A stretch of 44,693 nt of DNA from the NCBI GenBank assembly GCA_012719235.1, contig JAAYAR010000124.1:1-44693 (forward strand), written 5' to 3'. Under the pieces are notes generated by a model that had not been told where the DNA came from, did not search any database, and worked only from the letters and a program-made list of their open reading frames with translations. The position numbers and the translations under genes were made by a program. Shown piece by piece: positions 32,628-40,278 of this stretch (position 1 is the stretch's first letter; each line of letters starts with the position of its first letter). Source of the stretch: Clostridiales bacterium. Its GTDB lineage: Bacteria; Bacillota; Clostridia; Oscillospirales; Oscillospiraceae.

Positions 32628-32709
32628 CCATTTATTGCTTCATGTTCGCAAGAAGTGCCGGGAACCCATATTTCGGATATCCCGGCACTTTCATCTTTGC
32701 GCGATTGCC

Positions 32710-33288
32710 TCAGTCGCAGCCTATGACCCCGGGAAGAGGGATATGGTCGAGCGAAACCAGCGGGATGCCCCTGTATTCCGTTCTCTTCTCGCCCTCCGTC
32801 AGCACGCAGGCTATGACGGATACCTCGAAGCCTATCTCCTTCGCCATCGCCAGCACGGAATCGACGGTCCCTCCGGTCGAGACCACGTCGTCTATAAAGC
32901 AGAGCTTTTTGCCCACGAACTCCTCGTACTTCTCCCCGCCTATCCAGAGCTCCTGGTCCTCCTCCGTGGTTATCGACCTTACCGTAATATGCTTCGGCTC
33001 GCGCATAAATCCTTTATGGCTCTTGCGGAGCTCAAGATAGCTCCTGACCGAGCCGGATATCGCCTGCGTCAAACCCGACGACTTCGTCTGCACCGTAACA
33101 AACGAATAAAAATCGTACTTGGCGAGCTTCTGCGTCAGACTTTTCGCGGCAACCCTGTTCCATTCTGCTTCGCCCGTCATATCGAAGGAGTAGATATATA
33201 AGCCTCCCCCGAGATTCGTCAGCGGAAGGCTGATCTCAAGCTCGGGGCCGAGCCGCACCTTCCATACTTCAGGCCATTCGGTTTTCAT
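32710..33288 (-). CDS. Purine-type phosphoribosyltransferase
   Basis: 192 residues of the type I PRTase fold. The PRPP-binding motif is LCFIDDVVSTGGTVDS; upstream lie a flexible loop and SFVTVQTKSSGLTQAI. Such enzymes attach ribose 5-phosphate to a base such as adenine, xanthine or hypoxanthine. The position directly behind a purine-type permease suggests salvage of the imported base. The ATG at 33288 is chosen because GAGGG lies 7 bases upstream, overlapping the permease stop codon; this also implies coupled translation. The specificity (apt-like versus xpt-like) is unresolved. Confidence 0.82.
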   Translation of the reverse strand: MKTEWPEVWKVRLGPELEISLPLTNLGGGLYIYSFDMTGEAEWNRVAAKSLTQKLAKYDFYSFVTVQTKSSGLTQAISGSVRSYLELRKSHKGFMREPKHITVRSITTEEDQELWIGGEKYEEFVGKKLCFIDDVVSTGGTVDSVLAMAKEIGFEVSVIACVLTEGEKRTEYRGIPLVSLDHIPLPGVIGCD

Positions 33289-33298
33289 TTTCATTCCC

Positions 33299-34444
33299 TC
33301 ACACAAGACCGACATAAGCGCCGAGATAGCGCACCAGAATGCCCACCACCATGCCGAGGAACGGATTCTTTGACCAGGCCGTCACACCGAGAGCCATATA
33401 GCCGCCGATCGGGTTGTCCGACTGCGCCACAGCCGAAAGATTGGGCGCGAACGTCAGAGCGAAGCCGATAACGAGGAGGAATCCCGCTATGCTCTGCGAG
33501 GGCAGATATCTTCCGAGCCGCCCGATAATGCCGACCAGCACGAGAATACCTGTGACGAGCATGAACACGATGCCGCATGCCACCGGCCATGGAGCGCCCG
33601 CAGTACCGGAGATTATCGCTTCTATCGGAGGTCCGCCGAAGAGCGCGCTGGGGATGTCGGCCAGCGAATTAATTATCGAAAGATGGTCAAAGTTCTGTGA
33701 CGTGCCCGCGATGCTCGCGGTGATGCCGCCGAATGAAATGTTCGCGCCTATGTTCAGCATTACGAGGCTCAGAGCGCCCAGCAGGACAGACAGGTTGAAC
33801 GTCGGCTTGATCAGTTTGAAATCGCTCCAGTAATCCTTCTTCCAGAAGCGCCACTCGTTGCTCATCCGGTACTGTTCGCGGCCTTCCTCCATCTCGGCCG
33901 ACAGGTCGACGCGCCTCTTCTGAAGGAACAGATAGTCGGCGGTCGAGACGACGACGGAGATGAAGATCGTCCAGACGACTTTGTTGGCGCTGTTGAGGAA
34001 TATGGCGTAAGCCGCGACGGCCGAAATGATCGATACGAGCGCCGTTCGCCTCTCCTGGTTGAACATGTCCCATGAAACGCCGGCGAGGATGAGGCCGACA
34101 CCGCTCATCATGCCGGAGATTATCGCGACTCCGGCAAAATCGGCTATCCTGGTCACGCCGCCGAATGCCGCCAGAATCATCATTAAAACAGCCGCAAGAA
34201 GAATGGAACTCAGGTTGTTTCTGAGGTTTTTCTTTATGCTCGCGACTGTGATCGTCTCCGCCTGCGACGAGATAGGCGTCACTGAGCCGGTAAACAGGTT
34301 GCCGAACGCACCCACGAGATACGCGAATCCGGCAGGTTTCAGAGCGAAACCGCGGGCTTCCGCATACAGAAGCTGCGGTATTCCGTTGATAATGACAGCG
34401 ATAACAGCCAGTATGAAGGGACCGATAGACGCAATGAATTCCAC
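33299..34444 (-). CDS. NCS2-like xanthine/uracil/purine permease
   Basis: About 381 residues, very hydrophobic, with some ten or more membrane segments (for example IGPFILAVIAVIINGIP, SILLAAVLMMILAAFGG, VAIISGMMSGVGLILAGV, IVFMLVTGILVLVGIIG). The half-helix region GTSQNFDHLSIINSLADIPSALFGGPPIEAIISG and GGITASIAGT resembles the NCS2/AzgA permeases, but the protein is shorter than the usual 430-480 residues. A charged cytoplasmic loop of about 45 residues (FLQKRRVDLSAEMEEGREQ...) splits it in the middle. The GTG at 34444 has GAGGG 8 bases upstream; GTG at 34453 is the alternative. It forms a two-gene unit with the phosphoribosyltransferase. Confidence 0.78.
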   Translation of the reverse strand: MEFIASIGPFILAVIAVIINGIPQLLYAEARGFALKPAGFAYLVGAFGNLFTGSVTPISSQAETITVASIKKNLRNNLSSILLAAVLMMILAAFGGVTRIADFAGVAIISGMMSGVGLILAGVSWDMFNQERRTALVSIISAVAAYAIFLNSANKVVWTIFISVVVSTADYLFLQKRRVDLSAEMEEGREQYRMSNEWRFWKKDYWSDFKLIKPTFNLSVLLGALSLVMLNIGANISFGGITASIAGTSQNFDHLSIINSLADIPSALFGGPPIEAIISGTAGAPWPVACGIVFMLVTGILVLVGIIGRLGRYLPSQSIAGFLLVIGFALTFAPNLSAVAQSDNPIGGYMALGVTAWSKNPFLGMVVGILVRYLGAYVGLV

Positions 34445-34790
34445 TAGTACCACCCTCTTTATATGATATGCAGGTAATATACATAATAATTATCGATTTT
34501 TTGACAAGGTATTTTTTGTTTGTTCAACATCGTTATACATTTCCCGCCCCTCTCCTCGGCCGGGGAGGGGCGGTATAAATACGGCGAGATCCGGCGCAAT
34601 AAGTTGACAAAGTCGAAGAATATCTTGGAAATTGCGCAGAAATGGTTTATAGTTTAAGCATATTTCGCAATATCAGCCGCATCACCGGATCCTGAGAGCC
34701 CGGCTGAAAACGCGCGGCCCGGGGTGCCGCGCAGTGGGCGCGGCGGCCGTGGCGATTGAAAATTTATACATTTGCGGGGCGGTAATATCA
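34445..34790. other. Intergenic region between the permease and DUF3237 genes
   Basis: About 345 bases, A+T-rich near the permease. It holds a 9-bp inverted repeat CCGCCCCTC/GAGGGGCGG (34544-34552 with 34565-34573) and the DUF3237 promoter. No riboswitch or gene could be recognised; a purine riboswitch ahead of the permease was looked for by eye and not seen. Confidence 0.5.
34625..34653 (+). promoter_or_regulatory. Promoter candidate for the DUF3237 gene
   Basis: TTGGAA (34625-34630), 17-base spacer, TATAGT (34648-34653), about 135 bases upstream of the DUF3237 start codon. Confidence 0.55.
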
Positions 34791-35216
34791 ATGAAAGACA
34801 AGCTGATCATGGAAGTTGCGGTGACGATCGACCTTAATGAGATAATGCATCTTGAAGGGCCCGCAGGAAAAGTTACGATGATACCCTTCGGCGGGACCGT
34901 CAAAGGAGAGATATTTAACGGCGTGGTTCTTCCCGGAGGTGTGGATACGCAGGTGACCGATCTTAACGGCGTCAACCATATGTGCGCCCGGTATATGCTC
35001 AAGGGCACCGACATCGCGGGCAGTGAGTGCAGGATATATGTCGAAAACAACGGCTGTCTGCGCTCCGTTCCCGAAACGCCGTTTCGAACAATACCCGTTT
35101 TTTACACCGACAGCGTCGCCCTCGCCCCTTATCTCCACCGCGCCAAATTCCGCGGCGAGGGGCGGGCGAGCCCCGAGGGCGTCGTGATCTCATTTTTCGA
35201 AGTCGACGCGGAATAA
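34791..35216 (+). CDS. DUF3237 family protein
   Basis: 141 residues resembling DUF3237: an N-terminal beta strand set MEVAVTIDLNEIMHLEGPAG, then IPFGGTVKGEIFNGVVLPGGVDTQ, RYMLKGTDIAGSECRIYVENNG, and a C-terminal VVISFFEVD. Members are small beta-barrel proteins often found near aromatic-compound genes, with no firm activity. The ATG at 34791 is preceded by GGGGCGGTAA; an in-frame ATG at 34734 gives a low-quality extension and is rejected. No membrane segment or signal peptide. It lies upstream of the RACE-like gene but has its own promoter. Confidence 0.82.
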   Translation: MKDKLIMEVAVTIDLNEIMHLEGPAGKVTMIPFGGTVKGEIFNGVVLPGGVDTQVTDLNGVNHMCARYMLKGTDIAGSECRIYVENNGCLRSVPETPFRTIPVFYTDSVALAPYLHRAKFRGEGRASPEGVVISFFEVDAE

Positions 35217-35275
35217 CTCGGCGGCACGGCCGCGGGATCGTTTTCTCACTCTTTTTACCGATGATCGTACAACCC

Positions 35276-35305
35276 TTGCAAAAAGGCGATGCGGTATTAT
35301 ATAAT
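35276..35305 (+). promoter_or_regulatory. Promoter of the RACE-like gene
   Basis: TTGCAA (35276-35281), 18-base spacer, perfect TATAAT (35300-35305), about 115 bases upstream of the GTG start. Confidence 0.65.
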
Positions 35306-35419
35306 GCAGAGCGAACGATTTGACCCGCGTTTGCGCCTGCGGCACGTCCACCCCGGTGCCGGTGCCGATGATTGCATATGCGCTTCGCGCCCCCTGAGGA
35401 CAGAAAGGAATGAAAAGCC

Positions 35420-36991
35420 GTGTACACACTGACGATACGCTATCCGGACCGCACCCTCAAAACGGAGATCAAGGAGGGGCAGACCCTGCTTTCCGCGCTG
35501 CAGAGCGCCGGTGTACATGAGCTTGACGCCCCTTGCGGAGGAAACGGCAAGTGCGGCAAATGCCTCGCCCGCGTAAGCGGAGCCGTCACACCGCCGGGCG
35601 ACGCCGAAAAGAAAAAGAACCCGAACTATGACTCTGTCCGCCTGGCCTGCCAGACAAAGGCGGTCGGGGACTGCGAAGTATATCTCGAAGAGCGCTCGGC
35701 GTCCGTGGCAACGCACGGCAACGCCTGCGATTTTCCGGTCGACAGCTGGAGCGAGGGCAATTACGGCATCGCGGTCGACATAGGCACGACCACGGTCGCG
35801 GCCTTCCTTTGCGAGCTGTGGACCGGGAACAAGGTCTTTATCGAAAGCGGCCTGAACGACCAGCGCTCATTCGGCGCGGACGTCATCTCCCGCTCGTCTT
35901 TCGCCATGGAGACGGATGGCGGGCTTGAAAAAGAGCGCGCCGCCATAGTTTCGCAGCTCAACGGCTTTGCCCGGAAACTCTGTGCCAGAGCCGGTATACC
36001 CGTTGAGAGCGTCGTCCGCTGGTCCATGGTCGGAAACACCATCATGCAGCACATCTTCTGCGGGCTCTCCCCCGCAACTATCGCCGTCGCCCCTTTCCGG
36101 CCTCTCGATCTGTTCGGTGATTTCAGAAGCGCCGCGTCGCTTGGTCTTATCGGCTCCGACACGGCTGACGTATATATTGCTCCTGCAGTCGCCGGTTATG
36201 TCGGCGGCGACATCACGGCGGGCCTTCTGTCCAAGGGCGTATGCACGGACAGGAATCCTTATTTGTTCCTGGACATAGGCACGAACGGCGAGATAGTCCT
36301 GTTTGACGGCGAGCGATCTTACTGCGCCGCCTGCGCAGCGGGACCCGCATTTGAGGGCGCCCAGATCGAGTGCGGCTCCGGCAGCATCCCGGGCGCCATA
36401 TGCAAAGTAAAATACGAAGACGGGAACATCACCGTTTCCACACTCAACGACGCCGAACCGGCCAGCATCTGCGGAGCGGGCCTGCTGGACCTCCTCAGCA
36501 TCATGCTTGACCTCGGCGTTGTGGACGAGACGGGGAGGTTCACAGACGAAGACGAGTGCAGCCCCGAAGCCCTCCCGTATCTCGACGGCAGCCGTTTCTA
36601 TCCGATACCGGGCGGCAAGGTCTACGTCAGCGACAGGGACGTGCGCGAAATACAGCTTGCAAAGGCCGCCGTTGCGGCGGGGGTCAAAGTGCTGCTGCAG
36701 GAAGCGGGTATGTCCGTAGAGCAGGTACAGACACTGTACCTGGCCGGCGGATTCGGCAGCAACCTCAACAGCGACAGCGCCATGCACATAGGCCTGATCC
36801 CCAGAGAGCTCAAAGGCAGGGTCGTTACCCTGGGCAACGCCGCGGGGGCCGGCGCGTGCGCGTGCCTGATCTCGCAGACGGCGCGCGAAATGCTGTCGGA
36901 TCTGGAGTTCAGCTATGTCGAGCTGTCGGTCGCGCCCCTCTTCACCGGCGCGTTCATGGAAGAGATGATTTTTGAGACCGGAGAGAACTGA
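35420..36991 (+). CDS. RACE-type ferredoxin/ASKHA protein (reductive activator of corrinoid enzymes-like, DUF4445)
   Basis: 523 residues. N-terminal plant-type [2Fe-2S] ferredoxin domain with Cys39, Cys45, Cys48 and Cys77 (PCGGNGKCGKCLA, ACQTK), a linker, then an ASKHA ATPase-like domain starting GIAVDIGTTTVAAFL and with FLDIGTNGEIVL, GAQIECGSGSIPG and LAGGFGSNLN. Known relatives (RamA/RACE) use ATP to reduce an inactive Co(II) corrinoid of a methyltransferase system. GTG at 35420 is the only start that fits; AAAGGA lies upstream. It is somewhat shorter than typical members. The next gene starts 2 bases after its stop. A corrinoid partner is absent here, but a URO-D-type methyltransferase is encoded 12 kb away. 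Confidence 0.88.
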   Translation: MYTLTIRYPDRTLKTEIKEGQTLLSALQSAGVHELDAPCGGNGKCGKCLARVSGAVTPPGDAEKKKNPNYDSVRLACQTKAVGDCEVYLEERSASVATHGNACDFPVDSWSEGNYGIAVDIGTTTVAAFLCELWTGNKVFIESGLNDQRSFGADVISRSSFAMETDGGLEKERAAIVSQLNGFARKLCARAGIPVESVVRWSMVGNTIMQHIFCGLSPATIAVAPFRPLDLFGDFRSAASLGLIGSDTADVYIAPAVAGYVGGDITAGLLSKGVCTDRNPYLFLDIGTNGEIVLFDGERSYCAACAAGPAFEGAQIECGSGSIPGAICKVKYEDGNITVSTLNDAEPASICGAGLLDLLSIMLDLGVVDETGRFTDEDECSPEALPYLDGSRFYPIPGGKVYVSDRDVREIQLAKAAVAAGVKVLLQEAGMSVEQVQTLYLAGGFGSNLNSDSAMHIGLIPRELKGRVVTLGNAAGAGACACLISQTAREMLSDLEFSYVELSVAPLFTGAFMEEMIFETGEN

Positions 36992-36993
36992 AA

Positions 36994-37410
36994 ATGCTGA
37001 TCACCGAAACTACTGTCGACGTGCGCTATCCCGATATGGACACGGTGGGCGTCGTGCACCACGGCGTCTACGCAATCTGGTACGAGATAGCCCGAATGGA
37101 CTTTTTCGAAAAAGCGGGGCTCCCGTTTTCTCAAATGAGCAGGTACGACGTGCACCCTGTCATGGTCAACCTCAACCAGAACTTTCTGGCGCCCATACGC
37201 TACCCCGGACAGGTGGTAATACGCACGAGCGTGCGGTCTTTCGCACCCAGGAAGCTTGAGCTCTCCTACGAGCTGACTTCCGCGCAGAGCGGGGAACTGT
37301 GCTCTACAGCCACGTCTTTCCACATCTGGACAGGCCCCGATTTTAAATCCTACGATATCGAAAAGAACCACCCCGGGATCTATGAGATGATAGTTAAGGC
37401 CGCGACTTGA
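36994..37410 (+). CDS. Hotdog-fold acyl-CoA thioesterase (YbgC/4-HBT-like)
   Basis: 138 residues of the 4-hydroxybenzoyl-CoA thioesterase type. The signature YPDMDTVGVVHHGVYAIWYEIARMDFF has the catalytic Asp and the HHG element; the later LNQNFLAPIRYPGQVVIRTSV is the usual beta-sheet. It would hydrolyse a small acyl-CoA or aromatic CoA ester. It begins 2 bases after the RACE-like gene, so they are one operon. Terminator immediately after. Confidence 0.88.
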   Translation: MLITETTVDVRYPDMDTVGVVHHGVYAIWYEIARMDFFEKAGLPFSQMSRYDVHPVMVNLNQNFLAPIRYPGQVVIRTSVRSFAPRKLELSYELTSAQSGELCSTATSFHIWTGPDFKSYDIEKNHPGIYEMIVKAAT

Positions 37411-37420
37411 CGCGGCCTTT
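37396..37420 (+). terminator. Terminator after the thioesterase gene
   Basis: AAGGCCGCG-ACTTGA-CGCGGCCTTT: a 9-bp perfect stem whose 5' arm and loop include the last codons and the stop, followed by TTTG. The stop codon lies in the loop. Confidence 0.8.
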
Positions 37421-37730
37421 GCACGGTCCGGGCGGCGGCGCATTTCTGTAAGCCGCAGCATAGTTTTCCATACTGTATGCAGTCCGAATATACAACCACA
37501 TTCCCGCACCCCCGGCGGTTGCGCGCGCTTACCGGCCGTTCAGAGGCCGCGCAAGCGGCATAATCCTCCGGAATCCACGCAATAGAGCCTGGAATGCGGC
37601 TGCCGCGCATATTTTCGCGGCCTTTTCAGCACCGACCTCATCTCCGCCAGAACATTCCCATCCAAACCGGACATAGCAGAACTGTGATTAATTATTCATT
37701 ATTTGTTCAATATTTTGTATATTATTTCGC
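37421..37730. other. Intergenic stretch upstream of the ABC transporter
   Basis: About 310 bases with no supported gene. It has a hairpin GCCGCG/CGCGGC (37602-37621) followed by CTTTTC, which may be a leftover terminator, and becomes strongly A+T-rich from 37680 toward the transporter promoter. Confidence 0.5.
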
Positions 37731-37759
37731 TTGCAAACGCATATAAATTCATGTATGAT
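37731..37759 (+). promoter_or_regulatory. Promoter of the amino acid ABC operon
   Basis: TTGCAA (37731-37736), 17-base spacer, TATGAT (37754-37759), 37 bases before the start codon and preceded by an A+T-rich up element. Confidence 0.75.
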
Positions 37760-37796
37760 AGATAATCATTAGAATTAAATGCTCTCAGGAGGAATT

Positions 37797-38642
37797 ATGA
37801 TGAAAAAGACACTGGCCCTGTGCATGGCCCTGCTGCTCGCGGCCCTGACGCTGGCGGGCTGCAGCAAAGAAAAAACGTATGACAGCATCTACGATAAGAT
37901 CATGGACACCAAAGAAATGCACGTTGCCCTGAGCCCCGATTTCGCTCCGATGGAGTTCGTGGACACTTCAAAAACCGGTCAGGACCAGTACGTGGGATTT
38001 GACGTCACTCTGGCAAAGTACATAGCCGACAAGCTGGGCGTAAAACTGGTCATCGAACCCATGAGCTTTGAGGCCTGCCAGGCCGCGGTCTCGACGAAGG
38101 ACGTCGACCTGAGTATCTCCGGCTACAGCCGCACCCCGCAGCGCGAGGCAAACTTCGAGCTCTCGGACGGTTACTACACGAACAACGAATCGAACCAGGT
38201 CATCATCATGCTCAAGGAGAACGCCCCCAATTACACCAAACCCTCGGATTTTGACGGCAAGCTGATATCGGCCCAGAACGCTTCGCTGCAGTACAACCTC
38301 CTCACGGAGCAGCTGCCGAACGCTCAGGCGAACCTTATCACGGATCTCGGCGTCGCGATACTGGAGGTTATAAACGGCCAGGTCGACGGTCTCGCGTGCG
38401 CGAAAGGCCAGGCTGAGATCTTTAAGGCGAGCCACTCCGAGCTGGACATCTGCCCCTGGGAATTTGAGATAACCGACGACGCGAACGTGGTCATGATCGC
38501 CAAGGGCGAGACTAAGCTCCTTGAAGCCATCAACAAGATCCTTGCCGAGTGCCTTGAGAAAGGCCTGTACGCAGGCTGGTACGAAGAAGCCAACAATCTC
38601 GCAATGAGCGAGTTTGCCAAAGAGGTCTCTATAGAAGATTGA
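37797..38642 (+). CDS. Polar amino acid ABC transporter, substrate-binding lipoprotein
   Basis: 281 residues. N-terminal lipoprotein signal: MMKKTLALCMALLLAALTLAGCSK, with the lipobox LAGC and Cys at about residue 22, so it is membrane-anchored outside. The mature part is a family 3 extracellular solute-binding protein (HVALSPDFAPMEF, YVGFDVTLAKYIADKLGVKL, DLSISGYSRTPQREANFELSDGYY, and a C-terminal LAECLEKGLYAGWYEEANN). Substrate likely an amino acid or related compound; not assignable further. AGGAGG lies 6 bases upstream of the ATG at 37797. First gene of an SBP-permease-ATPase set; an intercistronic hairpin follows it. Confidence 0.93.
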   Translation: MMKKTLALCMALLLAALTLAGCSKEKTYDSIYDKIMDTKEMHVALSPDFAPMEFVDTSKTGQDQYVGFDVTLAKYIADKLGVKLVIEPMSFEACQAAVSTKDVDLSISGYSRTPQREANFELSDGYYTNNESNQVIIMLKENAPNYTKPSDFDGKLISAQNASLQYNLLTEQLPNAQANLITDLGVAILEVINGQVDGLACAKGQAEIFKASHSELDICPWEFEITDDANVVMIAKGETKLLEAINKILAECLEKGLYAGWYEEANNLAMSEFAKEVSIED

Positions 38643-38669
38643 TCTTCCTGCGCTTAACGCTGCTACCGA

Positions 38670-38695
38670 GGGACTGCCGTTTACCCGGCGGTCCC
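38670..38695 (+). other. Intercistronic hairpin after the binding-protein gene
   Basis: GGGACTGCCG pairs with CGGCGGTCCC (10-bp stem with one G-U, 6-base loop). There is no U-run, so it is probably a 3'-end stabiliser that raises binding-protein mRNA relative to the permease, as in other binding-protein operons. Confidence 0.6.
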
Positions 38696-38702
38696 TTCGC
38701 GG

Positions 38703-39446
38703 ATGAAAGGATGTGCCCGCTTGCTTGAAAGAATCGTCATAATCTGGACCGGTTACTGGAAAATGTTCCTCGGCGAGGGCCTTGCGATAACTCTCTCGCT
38801 CTCAGCCACGACAGTCGTGTTCGGCGCGATCATCGGCTCGGCTCTCGCGCTGATGAAGATGTGCAGGATACTGCCGGTCAGATGGATAGCTTCAGCATAT
38901 ATCGAGGTGATACGCGGAACGCCCATGCTGCTGCAGCTGTACTTTTTCTATTTCATGATACCGAACAGCTTTGTCCTGACGCTTTTCGGATGGGTCCACA
39001 AGCTGATGATCTTATTCGGCTCGGAAGTCACGCAGAGGGACTTCGTAAAGTTCATGTGTATTGCCATCGCGCTGATCATCAACAGCTCCGCGTACGTCTC
39101 CGAGGTCATCCGTTCCGGCATACAGGCCGTCGACCGCGGCCAGACGGAGGCATCGCGCAGCCTCGGCCTGAGCGGAAAACAGACTTTCTTCCGCATCGTT
39201 TTGCCTCAGGCGGTGAAGAATATCCTGCCCGCCCTCGGAAACGAGTTCGTCATGATAATTAAAGACACCTCTCTGGCCTCCACGTTCTTTATCGGAGACC
39301 TGATGAGCGTGTACAACGTCGTGCGCGGCAAGACGTACCTCGTCATGGAACCTCTGATAGTCGTAGCGGCGATATACCTGGTATTGACGTACGTGCTGAG
39401 CAATCTCATCGCCGCCTGGGAGAGGAGGCTGAAAAAAGGTGACTGA
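38703..39446 (+). CDS. Amino acid ABC transporter permease
   Basis: 247 residues, His/Glu/Gln/Arg/opine type permease. Several membrane helices ([66 protein letters not shown]) and the EAA loop [34 protein letters not shown] that docks to the ATPase. [18 protein letters not shown] is also typical. The ATG at 38703 has no good ribosome site; a TTG at 38721 has AAAGGA 9 bases upstream and could be the true start. Overlaps the ATPase gene by 8 bases. Confidence 0.93.
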   Translation: MKGCARLLERIVIIWTGYWKMFLGEGLAITLSLSATTVVFGAIIGSALALMKMCRILPVRWIASAYIEVIRGTPMLLQLYFFYFMIPNSFVLTLFGWVHKLMILFGSEVTQRDFVKFMCIAIALIINSSAYVSEVIRSGIQAVDRGQTEASRSLGLSGKQTFFRIVLPQAVKNILPALGNEFVMIIKDTSLASTFFIGDLMSVYNVVRGKTYLVMEPLIVVAAIYLVLTYVLSNLIAAWERRLKKGD

Positions 39447-40191
39447 CAAGACTCCCGTAGAATATATAATCGAGACCGTCGACCTGCATAAGAGCTTCGG
39501 AAACCTGCACGTCCTCAAGGGCGTGAGCGAGCGAGTCCGCCCCGGGGAGGTAGTCTCCATCATCGGGCCCTCGGGGGGAGGAAAGAGCACCTTCCTTCGC
39601 TGCCTGAATCTGCTCGAGATCCCGGAGCGGGGGCATATATTCATCCACGGCGTCGATATAACAAAAAAAGGCGTCGACGTAAACCTGCACCGCAGAAAAA
39701 TGGGAATGGTCTTCCAGCTTTTCAACGTCTTTCCCCATCTTACTGTAGAGCAGAATATCACTCTTGCTCCCGTGCTGACAAAAAAGAGCACGGAAAAAGA
39801 AGCGAAAGAGGCCGCAAGGGCGCTGCTCAGCCGCGTGGGACTGTATGACAAACTGAACGAAAAGCCGGGCCGCCTGTCGGGCGGGCAAAAACAGCGCCTG
39901 GCTATAGTCCGCGCTCTGGCGATGGAACCCGAGGTCATGCTTTTTGACGAGCCGACGAGCGCGCTTGACCCCGAGATGGTCGGCGAGGTGCTCGACGTAA
40001 TACGCGAACTCGTGCACGGCGGCATGACGACCGTGATAGTCACTCACGAGATGGGATTTGCAAAAGAGGTCTCAAACAGGGTCCTTTTTATGGATGACGG
40101 CGTTATCGCTGAGGAGGGCACGCCCGATCAGATATTCAACAACCCCCGCAATCCCCGCACGAGAGAGTTCCTGAGCAAGGTCCTGCAGTAA
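39439..40191 (+). CDS. Amino acid ABC transporter ATP-binding protein
   Basis: 250 residues. Walker [10 protein letters not shown] (residues 43-51), Q-loop [13 protein letters not shown], signature LSGGQKQR, Walker [15 protein letters not shown], and the switch His in [13 protein letters not shown]. This is the polar amino acid ATPase subfamily (GlnQ/HisP-like). GTG start at 39439, inside the end of the permease gene, with AAAAAGG upstream. It completes the transporter; the hydrolase gene 87 bases downstream may belong to the same unit. Confidence 0.96.
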   Translation: MTDKTPVEYIIETVDLHKSFGNLHVLKGVSERVRPGEVVSIIGPSGGGKSTFLRCLNLLEIPERGHIFIHGVDITKKGVDVNLHRRKMGMVFQLFNVFPHLTVEQNITLAPVLTKKSTEKEAKEAARALLSRVGLYDKLNEKPGRLSGGQKQRLAIVRALAMEPEVMLFDEPTSALDPEMVGEVLDVIRELVHGGMTTVIVTHEMGFAKEVSNRVLFMDDGVIAEEGTPDQIFNNPRNPRTREFLSKVLQ

Positions 40192-40200
40192 AGCGATCAA

Positions 40201-40229
40201 AGGCGCCGGGGGATCTTCCTCCGGCGCCT
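40201..40229 (+). other. Hairpin between the ATPase and amidohydrolase genes
   Basis: AGGCGCCGG (40201-40209) and CCGGCGCCT (40221-40229), 9-bp perfect stem. It can be a weak terminator but lacks a U-run, so read-through to the hydrolase gene is likely. Confidence 0.5.
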
Positions 40230-40278
40230 GAATAATGCCGCCAGGGGACAACCCGGCAAAAGAAAGGAACGCACCGCA

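Larger units (their letters stand above)
32253..32709. other. Intergenic stretch, about 455 bp, with tRNA-like remnants
   Basis: No protein gene is supported. The first 230 bases are unremarkable and A+T-rich. From about 32490 there is a degraded tRNA-Pro-like sequence and then a weaker second copy of its anticodon arm (both described separately). Confidence 0.6.

Noticed and set aside
34445..34620. Purine riboswitch before the permease
   Set aside because: No three-way junction with the conserved loop sequences could be recognised by eye; only a G+C-rich inverted repeat is visible.
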